Positions 1 through 8,439 of a DNA stretch of 64,000 nucleotides are shown here, one piece after another. Within the stretch, counting starts at the first letter, position 1. Each line of letters begins with the position of its first letter. Origin of the DNA: Halioxenophilus sp033283405. GTDB taxonomy: Bacteria > Pseudomonadota > Gammaproteobacteria > Pseudomonadales > Cellvibrionaceae. The notes beneath the pieces were generated by a model. It ran no database searches and was not told the DNA's origin. It saw only the letters and a program-made list of their open reading frames with translations. Location: assembly GCF_033283405.1 (NCBI RefSeq), contig NZ_JAWMQR010000001.1, positions 1,240,001 through 1,304,000 of the forward strand. Direction: 5' to 3'. The translations under genes were made by a program, and so were the position numbers.

Positions 1-1
1 C

Positions 2-535
2 GTCGAGCTGGTGCGCGAGTTTCCCAGTTGGGATTGGCGCAACCTCACCTTTAAAGCCGTCGGCGAGCGGGCCGGCATCAGTGAGCGCACAGTCTATCGC
101 TACTTCGCCAACGAAGGGCTGTTGCGCGATGCCGTCATCAACAAAACGATTCAGGAGTCCGGTGTCGACCTCGACAACATCAGCTTCGCCAACTTTGTCG
201 ATAACATCGCTAAGATGTTCGCCAGCCTCGCCTCCTTCTCGGCCCGTACCGGGGCGGTGGAGGACCCTAAATTTATCTCTATCGATCAACAGCGTCGCAA
301 CAGTCTGGAGCGCACCGTTCAAAGCGAGATACCGCAATGGAGCAAAGAGAATCAGGCCGCTGTCGCCGCCGTGCTCGACCTGCTCTGGAACCCGGCCACC
401 TACGAACGTCTGGTGCAGGCTTGGGGCCTGGATAACAACAAGGCCACCAGTGCCATCGCCTGGCTGGCCAAACTGGTGGAGCAGGCGGTTGCTGACGATA
501 ACAAACCCCTGGGTGATGAACCCGCAGAAGAGTAA
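2..535 (+). CDS. TetR/AcrR-family transcriptional regulator (5' end outside window)
   Basis: The frame is open to the left edge, so the true start lies outside the window; the GTG at 11 is only the first start-like codon visible. The visible N-terminus carries the second half of a TetR helix-turn-helix (AVGERAGISERTVYRYFAN), followed by an all-helical ligand-binding region of about 140 residues. Regulators of this family bind palindromic operators as dimers and usually repress neighbouring genes until a ligand binds. It converges with the Rieske oxygenase gene at 623-2008, and the two share a bidirectional terminator. The ligand cannot be told from sequence. The inverted repeat at 2138-2155 is a candidate target. 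Confidence 0.9.
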   Translation, partial: VELVREFPSWDWRNLTFKAVGERAGISERTVYRYFANEGLLRDAVINKTIQESGVDLDNISFANFVDNIAKMFASLASFSARTGAVEDPKFISIDQQRRNSLERTVQSEIPQWSKENQAAVAAVLDLLWNPATYERLVQAWGLDNNKATSAIAWLAKLVEQAVADDNKPLGDEPAEE

Positions 536-565
536 AGCTTTAGCTATCCGGCTATCACAAATACA

Positions 566-602
566 AAAACAACAAACCCGCCAATGGCGGGTTTGTTGTT
601 TT
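566..602. terminator. Bidirectional Rho-independent terminator
   Basis: A perfect 17-bp inverted repeat (arms 566-582 and 586-602) with a 3-nt loop lies between the convergent TetR and Rieske oxygenase genes. The GC core cccgcc/ggcggg is flanked by A-rich DNA on the left and T-rich DNA on the right, so a U-rich tail follows the stem in either direction. Confidence 0.9.
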
Positions 603-622
603 AGCAGGGCTCTGCACTACAG

Positions 623-2008
623 CTAGGCTTCGAAAGCCCCAGGTGCACCCAGATAGCGGTCCAGCCACTGGTGCATATTCTGGATAATCACCTCCTGATG
701 ACCCGCCAGCCAGACCTGCTTCAACCCTTTGGTGTGCAACCCCTTCTGGATACGGGGCACATTACCAAAGTCCTGACGCGGAATTAAGAGCAACTGCTCC
801 GGGTCGTTGGCGTCGGTCACCAGCGTGCACTCGGCGCGGGCTGGCTCCTCATCGGCGGGTAGAGTCTTCACCGAGAAGATCTCAAAAATACACTGGTCCG
901 GGCTGTCGCCCAGCGGCCGAATGCGGTAGATCATACTGTTGCCCATATTCGGCAGAATCAACAGGTTGGGGAAGACAAACACCTCTCCACCCCACTGAGC
1001 AGCGATATCCGGCGTCAGATCCGGCATCGGACGCCCTTGTGCCGTCGCCTGAGCATAAACCGCCTTAATAAACTCCGCGCCCCAGGAGGAGCCTTCAGCC
1101 ACCTGCAGGCCACGCAAAGATTTGGCCACCTCAACATCTTCCGGCAACACCATGGTGTCGAGTTCGTCAATCAAATGCTCCATGTGTTCGATCATGCTCT
1201 CCAGTGTCTCGGCGGTAGGTTTGGATTTAGTGTCCGAAATCACCTTCGAAGCTGCAAAGAAACGTCCATGGCCGCCTTCCAAACCTTCGTAACTCACGTC
1301 CCAATGTTGGAAAGTAGTCTCCGGCATGTCTTCGTAAATGGTTTTACGACCGGGCTCATCCAGTTGCGGATGAGTGGTCGGTACGTGGAACGCCTCGAAA
1401 AAGGCCTCCTGGGCCACCTTCCAGTTACAGGGCCCCTCCACCCGGCGCCACCAACGGTGGTGCATATCACCAATGCGCAGGGCATCGATATGGCCGCGCA
1501 CCGGTGCGATAAATTCGTTAAAGTCCTGGGGGTTGTCGGAGAAGCTGACAAACACAAAGCCAGCGTAGACCTGAGTGTGTACCTGGCGCAGATTAACGTC
1601 GCTCAGCTGCAGCTGACCTTTGTTGAACTCCTGGCGCTCCAGCACATAGTTACAGCTGCCGTCCAGATCCCACTTCCAACCGTGGAATGGGCACATGATG
1701 CGGTTGCGCTCGAAGCTGCCGGAACCATCGGAGAGCGTGGTGCCACGGTGCGGACAGGCGTTGTTAAAGGCTTGAATGGTATTCTCATCCACCCGCACAA
1801 TCATTGCCGACTGTTCACCGATATCGTAGGTGGTGTAGTCGCCGACGTTCGGCACCTCATCCACCCGACAGGCAAATTGCCACACTTCGCCCCACAGCTT
1901 CTCGTACTCCAGGCGGGTAAAGTCCGGGTCGGTGTAGCGGCCGGTGCGCAAGCCACCGTCCAGCGTTTTCCACTCTTCACGCCATTCACTGTTTGCTTTG
2001 CCTGTCAT
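623..2008 (-). CDS. Rieske non-heme iron oxygenase, alpha subunit
   Basis: The 461-residue protein is the terminal oxygenase of a Rieske-type mono- or dioxygenase. The N-terminal [2Fe-2S] domain has CPHRG (C85, H87) and CPFHGW (C106, H109). The catalytic domain carries NWKVAQEAFFEAFHVPTTHP, with the mononuclear iron histidines at about 208 and 213. The size fits ring-hydroxylating dioxygenase alpha subunits, but no beta-subunit gene is adjacent. The start has an AAGGAG ribosome site 7 nt upstream. It is divergent from the kinase-like gene at 2199, with an operator-like repeat between them, and a paralogue lies at 11378-12784. Electrons may come from the Rieske ferredoxin at 10803. Substrate unknown. 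Confidence 0.9.
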   Translation of the reverse strand: MTGKANSEWREEWKTLDGGLRTGRYTDPDFTRLEYEKLWGEVWQFACRVDEVPNVGDYTTYDIGEQSAMIVRVDENTIQAFNNACPHRGTTLSDGSGSFERNRIMCPFHGWKWDLDGSCNYVLERQEFNKGQLQLSDVNLRQVHTQVYAGFVFVSFSDNPQDFNEFIAPVRGHIDALRIGDMHHRWWRRVEGPCNWKVAQEAFFEAFHVPTTHPQLDEPGRKTIYEDMPETTFQHWDVSYEGLEGGHGRFFAASKVISDTKSKPTAETLESMIEHMEHLIDELDTMVLPEDVEVAKSLRGLQVAEGSSWGAEFIKAVYAQATAQGRPMPDLTPDIAAQWGGEVFVFPNLLILPNMGNSMIYRIRPLGDSPDQCIFEIFSVKTLPADEEPARAECTLVTDANDPEQLLLIPRQDFGNVPRIQKGLHTKGLKQVWLAGHQEVIIQNMHQWLDRYLGAPGAFEA

Positions 2009-2137
2009 TGCTCGTCTCCTTCAAAGGCCCGCTCTGTAATACCGGCAAGCCTGCCCCCCAGAGTTGCTTCAAGGGGTACAGAGGCTTGCGCACAGCTGGG
2101 GCAATAGGGTTTATGCTTATTGTGCGTGCGATAACTA

Positions 2138-2155
2138 TGCAACAATGCTGTTCAA
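2138..2155. promoter_or_regulatory. Operator-like inverted repeat shared with 55824-55841
   Basis: TGCAACA-N4-TGTTCAA lies between the divergent Rieske oxygenase and kinase-like genes. An almost identical element, TTCAACA-N4-TGTTCAA, lies in another divergent promoter region at 55824-55841, where 13 of 14 arm bases agree. The layout suits a dimeric TetR-type repressor. The binding protein is not known. Confidence 0.5.
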
Positions 2156-2198
2156 CAACAGTTGATACGCGTCAAAGCCAATGGAGAATAGAAAAACG

Positions 2199-3488
2199 AT
2201 GAGCAGTGGCGATTGGGTCGTGGGCGACCTGTTGGGTTTGGCACTACCCGCCCATGAACAGGCACTGTGCGCGGGCGGCCCGGAGTTTCTAACCCGAGCT
2301 TTTCAGGCCACCGGCGCCTTGGCTGCCGATAACCAAGTAGTTGCGGTAGAGGAGGTACGCCCCTGCCCCGGCGGCAGCACCGGGCAGAAGCTCTTTTTGA
2401 CTGTGCGATACGCCAAGCCCGAGGCAAGCCTGCACAACCGGCTATTTGTGAAATTTTCCCGGGATTTCACCAACCCCATTCGTGACCGCTTGCGCGACCA
2501 GCTGGCTGCCGAGGTACGCCTGGGGCTGCTGTCACAGAACCCCAACTTTACTATCGCCACCCCCACCTGCTACTACGCCGACTACCACGCTGAGTCCGGC
2601 ACCGGCATTTTAATCACGCAGCAGATGACATTTGGCAAGGAGGGCGTCGAGCCACTTTATGAGAAGTGCCTGGATTACCAAATCGACCAACCCCTGTCCC
2701 ACTATCAGGCCATTATCAAAAGCCAGGCTCGCCTGGCCGGCAGCCAAAAATCGGGCAAGCTGGCGGCGGCGGTGGAGCGGTACTTCCCCTTGGACTGCTC
2801 CCGGCAGGCCATCAACCAGCCTATTCGCTACAACCGGGAACAACTGCAACGGCGGGTGGAGCGCCTGGCTTCCTTCCACCAGCGTTTCCCTAAGTTGTTC
2901 GCCGCCGAGCTGGTTGCGCCCGAATTTTTAGCCCAGCTGCAAACCGAGCTCGGCGTTTTCTTAACGGCCCAGCCAAATATTGTTGAGCACCTGCATCGCC
3001 ACCGCGACTACATCGCCCTGCAGCACTGGAATGCCAATATCGATAACGCCTGGTTCTGGCCCGATACTACCGGCGAGCTGCAGTGCGGTTTGATGGATTG
3101 GGGTAATGTCAGCCAGATGAATATCGGCTCAGCCATTTGGGGGGCGTTAAGTGCCGCTGAAACCAGCCTCTGGCGAGCGCAGCTCACCAGCCTGCTCAAC
3201 CTCTATATCGAAGAGCTGGCCGCTGCTGGCGGGCCTACGCTAGAGCTGGAAGTATTGAAGAGCGACTGCTTTTTTACCGTCGCCATTCTCGGCCTGGGCT
3301 GGCTGATGGACGCCCCGGCGCTGATTGAAAAAGTGGTACCCGAGCTGAACGCCGATTGCGACCGCTTCCACCCCGCCATTGCCGGCAACGAAACCGCCCG
3401 CACCCAGCTGCAGATGCTGAGCAACTTTCTCTACCTGTGGCAGAGCCAAGGCTTCCTAAGCCGCCTGCAGGCAATCGCAGTCTCCTAA
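2199..3488 (+). CDS. APH/choline-kinase-fold phosphotransferase-like protein
   Basis: The protein (about 429 residues) resembles the aminoglycoside phosphotransferase/ecdysteroid-kinase-like fold. The Brenner-type catalytic loop appears as HWNANIDNAW near residue 275, and the metal-binding LMDWG near residue 298 matches the DFG-like segment. The usual catalytic Asp after His is replaced (HWN rather than HGD), so activity is uncertain. ATG 2199 is preferred over ATG 2181 because GGAG at 2183-2186 sits 12 nt upstream of it, whereas 2181 has no ribosome site. Its 3' end is only 7 nt from the convergent MFS gene. Substrate unknown; relatives often occur in catabolic clusters beside acyl-CoA dehydrogenases. 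Confidence 0.7.
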   Translation: MSSGDWVVGDLLGLALPAHEQALCAGGPEFLTRAFQATGALAADNQVVAVEEVRPCPGGSTGQKLFLTVRYAKPEASLHNRLFVKFSRDFTNPIRDRLRDQLAAEVRLGLLSQNPNFTIATPTCYYADYHAESGTGILITQQMTFGKEGVEPLYEKCLDYQIDQPLSHYQAIIKSQARLAGSQKSGKLAAAVERYFPLDCSRQAINQPIRYNREQLQRRVERLASFHQRFPKLFAAELVAPEFLAQLQTELGVFLTAQPNIVEHLHRHRDYIALQHWNANIDNAWFWPDTTGELQCGLMDWGNVSQMNIGSAIWGALSAAETSLWRAQLTSLLNLYIEELAAAGGPTLELEVLKSDCFFTVAILGLGWLMDAPALIEKVVPELNADCDRFHPAIAGNETARTQLQMLSNFLYLWQSQGFLSRLQAIAVS

Positions 3489-3495
3489 CCCCCCC

Positions 3496-4860
3496 TTACG
3501 GCTTGGCCTCCGCCTTATTGGAGGTGAGCAGCACCAGCGCCAGGGCAATAGGCCAGAAACAGAGCACGGCAATGTAGAACATCACCTCCCGCCCGGCCTC
3601 GGCAGTCACCTCGGCGTACTGCGCCAGAATCACCGCCGCCAGGGCATTACCCAGCAGACTGCCAAAGGCGCGAAAGCTGCTGAACAGCCCCATCGCCAGT
3701 GCCTGGGACTGGCTGGGCGCCACCAAAAAGGCACTGCGCTGAGCCAACAGATAGATAATCGCCAAGGCCAGCCCGTGAAAGACCATCGCCACCGCCAGTG
3801 AAAGGGTGTTGAGCGCCAGCAGTAAAATCAGTAATTCGGCCAGCATTACCGTCAGGGCGAGTAGCTTCACCCAACGGGCGTCGTGGTTATCCAGGTAGCG
3901 GCCGACAATCGGGCTGATCACCAACATGCACACCGACGAGATCATGAAATAGACCCCAAGCAGGCCGGTGCCGATACCCAGACTCACCAGAATCCAGGCA
4001 GGCATCGTAAAAATAATGCCGAACTGAACAATGGCGGTAAAAAAGGTGGCGATACAGCTCAGGTTAAACTGCCGGTTATTAATGGTTGCCAACTGTGCAC
4101 GTGAGGAGTTGGAGCGCAGAAAGCTGTAGAGCCAAATGGCCACCGCCAAGAACAGCAGCACCAGGTAGGGAAGCGTCGATTCCCGGCGAATAATCGCCTG
4201 CAGCACAAAGGCCAAGGGCACCAGCGGCAGGCCAATAAAACTCAAACTGGTAAATTTGGCGGTGCCGCTCTTGTCTCCCGGCAGGTAGAAAATCCCCAGC
4301 AGCAGCGACGCCAGGCCAAAGGGGATGTTGATCCAAAACAGCATGTGCCAGTCAAAGGCGTGCAGGATCATGCCACCGGCGGGAAAGCCCAGGGCCGCCG
4401 CACCAGTCATGGCTGAGTTGAGCACCCCCAGGTAGGAGCCAGCCCTCTCCCGCGGCGCCACCAGCGCCACCAGCGCCACGCCATTGGCCAGAATCAACCC
4501 GGAAAAGACCGCCTGCGCCATGCGCCAGAAGACCAGCATCACAAAGCTGCCAGCCAGTCCGGCAAAGACACTGGCCACCATAAACCCCAATACCCCCAGT
4601 AGAAATACGTTCTTGCGCCCGAAAATATCGCCCAATCCACCGGAGAGCGGCTGCGCCGCCGCCGTGGCCGCCATAAACAGCATGATCATGGTCGACATGT
4701 GCGCATAGGGCACCTGGAAGTAGTCGGCCATGGTGGGATAGGCGGTTACGACCAGAGAACCGTTCACCGGGTTGAGCATATAGCCGATGGCGATGGCGAG
4801 GATGGCCAGCACCAGAGTCAGGTTGGCACCCGTGGCGGACTCACTTTTGGACGAACACAT
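3496..4860 (-). CDS. MFS transporter, DHA2/EmrB-like
   Basis: The 454-residue inner-membrane protein has many hydrophobic helices. Motif A appears as GGLGDIFGRKN between TM2 and TM3, and a motif-C-like segment, MTGAAALGFPAGG, follows near TM5, as in drug:H+ antiporters. It probably exports a toxic substrate or intermediate by proton antiport. It is shorter than typical 14-TM DHA2 members. The start is ATG at 4860 with a weak AGG upstream. The gene stands alone between the convergent kinase-like gene and the acyl-CoA synthetase, with an imperfect palindrome just upstream. Confidence 0.85.
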   Translation of the reverse strand: MCSSKSESATGANLTLVLAILAIAIGYMLNPVNGSLVVTAYPTMADYFQVPYAHMSTMIMLFMAATAAAQPLSGGLGDIFGRKNVFLLGVLGFMVASVFAGLAGSFVMLVFWRMAQAVFSGLILANGVALVALVAPRERAGSYLGVLNSAMTGAAALGFPAGGMILHAFDWHMLFWINIPFGLASLLLGIFYLPGDKSGTAKFTSLSFIGLPLVPLAFVLQAIIRRESTLPYLVLLFLAVAIWLYSFLRSNSSRAQLATINNRQFNLSCIATFFTAIVQFGIIFTMPAWILVSLGIGTGLLGVYFMISSVCMLVISPIVGRYLDNHDARWVKLLALTVMLAELLILLLALNTLSLAVAMVFHGLALAIIYLLAQRSAFLVAPSQSQALAMGLFSSFRAFGSLLGNALAAVILAQYAEVTAEAGREVMFYIAVLCFWPIALALVLLTSNKAEAKP

Positions 4861-4871
4861 AACGAACCTTC

Positions 4872-4898
4872 AACCACTTAAACGGTTTTTCAAGTGGC
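4872..4898. promoter_or_regulatory. Imperfect palindrome upstream of the MFS gene
   Basis: An inverted repeat with arms ccactt (4874-4879) and aagtgg (4892-4897), and further partial pairing inside, lies 14-38 nt upstream of the MFS start codon. The position suits an operator overlapping the promoter. A terminator is possible but no plus-strand gene ends nearby. Confidence 0.3.
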
Positions 4899-5142
4899 TT
4901 TTTTAATCTGCAGGGAGCTTACGCGGGCAAGCGTTGGGCAATCCGGGCGGCCAGTGGTTTGCCAGGATTGGCGGCGGCACAGTGTACACGATTGTCCGCA
5001 AAACGGGGGCAAAGAGGCAAAAAGCGGCGCTAACAGCCGGGCCAAACCAGCGAGCCGACCGAGGTCAGCTCAAACTGATCGTCCTTAAATTAGCTGCCCC
5101 ATTACAGGCGGCCCCAAGAGGCAGGCCGGTAGGCGGGAGGAA

Positions 5143-6882
5143 TTAAACGCTCACCTTCTCGCCCACACCCAAGCGCTCACAGGCGAGCTTGCGCACATCG
5201 CCGGCTTTCACCTTCTCGTTACCGGTGAGCGGGTACTCCTCCTCGGTAAAGAAGAGCACCTTGCGCGGCACCTTGTAGCTGGCCAGGCGCTCCTTCAGGT
5301 AACCGATGACCTCATCTTCCGACAGAGTCACCCCATCAATAGGCACAATGCAGGCGACCACCATCTCGCTCAGGGTGTCGTGCGGCACGCCCACGGTTTG
5401 GGTGCGCTTAACGCCATTAATCTTAGCGACGGCGGTATCCACCTCCTGAGGTGAGACGTTGGCGCCACCGGTTTTGATAATGTCGTTCAGCCGCCCCTCC
5501 CAAAAGAGATGGCCTTCGGCGTCGATGTAGCCACCATCACCGGTGCGGTAGAAGCCATCCTCGTCGAAACACTGCTCCGGCGTTTTACCCAGGTAACCCT
5601 GCATCAGGGTCGGCCCCTTGATGCACACCTCGCCGCGTTCCCCCATGGCCACCAGCTCGCCGGTCTGCGGGTCAATCACCTTGATGGTGTTACCCGGCAG
5701 TGTCTTGCCAAAGTTGGCCCGGTTACTGTTGGCCGGGTCACCCGCCACAAAGGAGGAGAGAATCGCCATGGTCTCGGTGGTGCCAAAGGCGTTGGGCATA
5801 TCCCAGCTGGTATTGGTAGTGGGGTGTTCGAGAATAATCTCGCCCTTGGTGATCTGTTGCAGAGAGCTGAAGTCGGCCTCGGCCCAACTCGGCTCTGACT
5901 GCATACGCGCCCACTGGTGGGGCCGACCATTCATCAGGGTGACCCGCTCCTCTTTGATCAAACGCAGCGCCTCGGCGGAGTCGAACAGCGGCTGCATGAT
6001 CAGCGCACCGCCGGTAGAAAACGCCGTGCCCACCAGAATAGTCACCGGGCCCGACCAGAAAAAGCCGTTGCCCGTCCAGCAGCGCGGCAGGCCGGTAAGC
6101 CCCCACAGCCGTGGCCAGCGCCAGAACTGAATGGCAAAGGCACGCTGGCGGTGCAGTATACCCTTGGGCAAGCTGGTGGTACCGGAGGAGAAAAAGAGCC
6201 CGCCGGTATCGGCCGGGCCCACCAGCTTGGCGCGCGCCTCGACCACCTCGGTGGGCACATCGCTGCCACAAGCGAGAAACGCCTGCCAATCCTCAATAGC
6301 GGGAACAGTGGCCGGGTCCAGCTCATGGGGTGCCACAGCGGTAACACCCGCCATGCTCACCAACCGAGTAAGGAAGGGAAACTTGGCCGATTCAATGGCA
6401 CCGGCCGAGGCGCTTTTAATAGCAGGTTCTATGTTGGCGATGATCGATGTGAAATCTTTCTTCAACACCCGATCTTCGAAGATCAAAATCGACACCCCAG
6501 AGACACTCAGCAGATGCTCCATCTCCTCCGGCGTGGAGAAGGTGCTCAACGGTACAAACACACCGCCGGCCAGGGCGGTACCAAACATCACACTCAAAAA
6601 TTCCGAGCGGTTGGTCATCAGCATGCCCACCCGGGTATCTTTGCCCACGCCACAGGCGATCAGCGCCTTGGCCACGGCCAGGGAGTGGTCGTAGAGATCC
6701 TGATAACTCCAGCGCTCAACGCTGTCGCCCTTGTGCATCACTACCGCTTCGTTGTTGCGGAAGCGTTCGGTGATCTCCAGCAGATAACCGGGGATGGTCA
6801 ACGCCCCCATGCCGGGCTCTTCGGCCAGTGGCATAGCGTGTACCAAAGAGAGATTGTCGGTAGCAGATGTAGTTGTCGCCAT
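5143..6882 (-). CDS. AMP-dependent acyl-CoA synthetase/ligase
   Basis: This ANL-family enzyme activates a carboxylic acid with ATP and couples it to CoA. Visible motifs are the P-loop SSGTTSLPKG (about residue 230), NAFGTTE, YRTGDGG (about 445), GRLNDIIKTGGANVSPQEVD and the C-terminal Lys segment GNEKVKAGD. The length (about 579 residues) is normal. ATG 6882 is preferred over an upstream in-frame TTG at 6942, since only 6882 has an AGGAG upstream (13 nt away). It probably starts the CoA-dependent part of the pathway served by the neighbouring reductase and acyl-CoA dehydrogenases. The acid substrate cannot be read from sequence. Confidence 0.9.
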   Translation of the reverse strand: MATTTSATDNLSLVHAMPLAEEPGMGALTIPGYLLEITERFRNNEAVVMHKGDSVERWSYQDLYDHSLAVAKALIACGVGKDTRVGMLMTNRSEFLSVMFGTALAGGVFVPLSTFSTPEEMEHLLSVSGVSILIFEDRVLKKDFTSIIANIEPAIKSASAGAIESAKFPFLTRLVSMAGVTAVAPHELDPATVPAIEDWQAFLACGSDVPTEVVEARAKLVGPADTGGLFFSSGTTSLPKGILHRQRAFAIQFWRWPRLWGLTGLPRCWTGNGFFWSGPVTILVGTAFSTGGALIMQPLFDSAEALRLIKEERVTLMNGRPHQWARMQSEPSWAEADFSSLQQITKGEIILEHPTTNTSWDMPNAFGTTETMAILSSFVAGDPANSNRANFGKTLPGNTIKVIDPQTGELVAMGERGEVCIKGPTLMQGYLGKTPEQCFDEDGFYRTGDGGYIDAEGHLFWEGRLNDIIKTGGANVSPQEVDTAVAKINGVKRTQTVGVPHDTLSEMVVACIVPIDGVTLSEDEVIGYLKERLASYKVPRKVLFFTEEEYPLTGNEKVKAGDVRKLACERLGVGEKVSV

Positions 6883-7125
6883 GGTTTTTATACGGCTCCT
6901 ATCGGATCGAATTACGCCTTCCAGGTGGTCCCGGATTGGCAATTTTTATCAATTGTTATGCAGTAACTTTTTCAGCCGGGGCAACAGCCACGCCGGCCGT
7001 TACCACAACTGTGGCAAGAGCGCGATCAGCTGTTAGGCCATCTGTGCGAAGCAACCAAGGGCGAAACTTGAGGCAGGACTCCGGTATCGAGATCGTTGGT
7101 GACTAACACCGGAGTTGTCTGACAA

Positions 7126-7146
7126 CCGGTGCCAAGGTGGCACCGG
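7126..7146 (-). terminator. Hairpin downstream of the AcuI-like gene
   Basis: A perfect 8-bp stem (ccggtgcc 7126-7133, ggcaccgg 7139-7146) with a 5-nt loop lies just past the stop codon of the minus-strand reductase gene. A second hairpin (aataacgc/gcgttatt, 7158-7177) overlaps that stop codon. The U-tail is weak (TTGTC), so termination efficiency is uncertain. Confidence 0.4.
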
Positions 7147-7172
7147 CTGGAAGAGGCAATAACGCGCAGGCG

Positions 7173-8159
7173 TTATTTGTTTACATCGACAACAATACGA
7201 CCGCGAATTTTGCCGGCCAACAAATCGGCTGCCGCTGGAATGGTTTCCGACAGACCGATTTCGGTACCGCCGATCACTTCCAACAGAGCTGGGTCCAGAT
7301 CTTTCGCCAAACGCTGCCAAGCCGCCAGACGTGGCGCTTTGGGAGCCATAACACTGTCGACACCCAACAGCGCAACACCGCGCAGAATGAAGGGCATAAC
7401 AGTGGCACTGAAATCAGCACCTTGAGCCAAACCACAGGCGGCAACCGCACCGCGGTATTTGGTTTGCGCACAGGCGTTCACCAGAGTGAAGCTACCCACG
7501 GAGTCAACCACAGCGGCCCAACGCTCTTTCTGCAGCGGCTTGCCTTTTTCGCTCAGCTCGTTGCGGTCGATAATGGCCGAGGCACCCAATTTCTTCAGGT
7601 ACTCCTCCTCAGAAGCCTTACCGGTTGCAGCAACCACGGTAAAGCCGGCTTTAGCCAGCAGCGCTACGGCGACGGAACCCACACCACCAGTGGCACCGGT
7701 TACCAGTACTTCACCCTGGTCTGGAGTTACACCATGGTTTACCAGGGCATCGACACACAGTGCGGCGGTGTAACCGGCGGTGCCGATGGCCATTGCCTGG
7801 CGTGGAGTAAAGGCATCAACCAGCGGTACCAGGTAGTCACCGTTCAAGCGGGCTTTCTGGGCCAGGCCACCCCAATGGGTTTCGCCCACACCCCAACCGT
7901 TCAGTACCACGGTGTCACCCGCTTTCCAATCGGCATGGCTGCTCTCAAGCACGGTTCCAACCAGGTCGATACCGGGCACCATGGGGAATTTACGAACCAC
8001 AGGTGAACTGCCGGTGATGGCCAGGCCATCTTTGTAGTTCATGGTGGAGTACGCGACTTGAATGGTGACATCACCCTCGGGGAGTTGCGCTTCGTCGACC
8101 TGTGCCACCTCTACGGTTTGGCCGGAATCGTCCTTGTTGATCAAGACTGCTGAGAACAT
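7173..8159 (-). CDS. acuI: AcuI/YhdH-type acrylyl-CoA reductase (quinone oxidoreductase-like MDR)
   Basis: This medium-chain dehydrogenase/reductase of about 328 residues reduces acryloyl-CoA-type enoyl-CoA with NADPH in characterised relatives. It contains the family signatures STMNYKDGLA near the N-terminus, WGVGETHWGG, and the Rossmann motif TGATGGVGSVA near residue 153. The C-terminus ends GKIRGRIVVD. ATG 8159 is chosen over GTG 8165 because AAGG sits 5 nt upstream of the ATG. It could remove acryloyl- or propionyl-level intermediates released by beta-oxidation of the local substrate. Confidence 0.85.
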   Translation of the reverse strand: MFSAVLINKDDSGQTVEVAQVDEAQLPEGDVTIQVAYSTMNYKDGLAITGSSPVVRKFPMVPGIDLVGTVLESSHADWKAGDTVVLNGWGVGETHWGGLAQKARLNGDYLVPLVDAFTPRQAMAIGTAGYTAALCVDALVNHGVTPDQGEVLVTGATGGVGSVAVALLAKAGFTVVAATGKASEEEYLKKLGASAIIDRNELSEKGKPLQKERWAAVVDSVGSFTLVNACAQTKYRGAVAACGLAQGADFSATVMPFILRGVALLGVDSVMAPKAPRLAAWQRLAKDLDPALLEVIGGTEIGLSETIPAAADLLAGKIRGRIVVDVNK

Positions 8160-8439
8160 AAGCACCTTCTTTTATTTGAGTTGGTTAAAGATGAACAGAC
8201 CCGCAGTGAGTTACCTGTCCCGATGCTTACTACAGCGTCAACGCCTGGCTCTATAGTGCCAAAATAGTAATTCATCGGTTACGCGACAGTCTCCTCACTT
8301 GCTGCGACCCTTTATACAATCCGTGCATTCACCCTGCGCCTATTGCATAAAACTGCTGCGTTTAGACCCAGGCCATTGGAATGACGGCGGACTCATTGGC
8401 GGCCCTAATGAACCGCCCTACCTCACTGGCTCACTCGCC

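Noticed and set aside
623..2008. KshA, 3-ketosteroid 9alpha-hydroxylase oxygenase
   Set aside because: Length and catalytic motif spacing are those of ring-hydroxylating dioxygenase alpha subunits, not the shorter KshA type; the name would overstate the evidence.
1037..2107. A 356-codon plus-strand open frame opposite the first Rieske oxygenase
   Set aside because: The Rieske gene on the other strand has clear metal-ligand motifs; this frame has none and is a compositional shadow.
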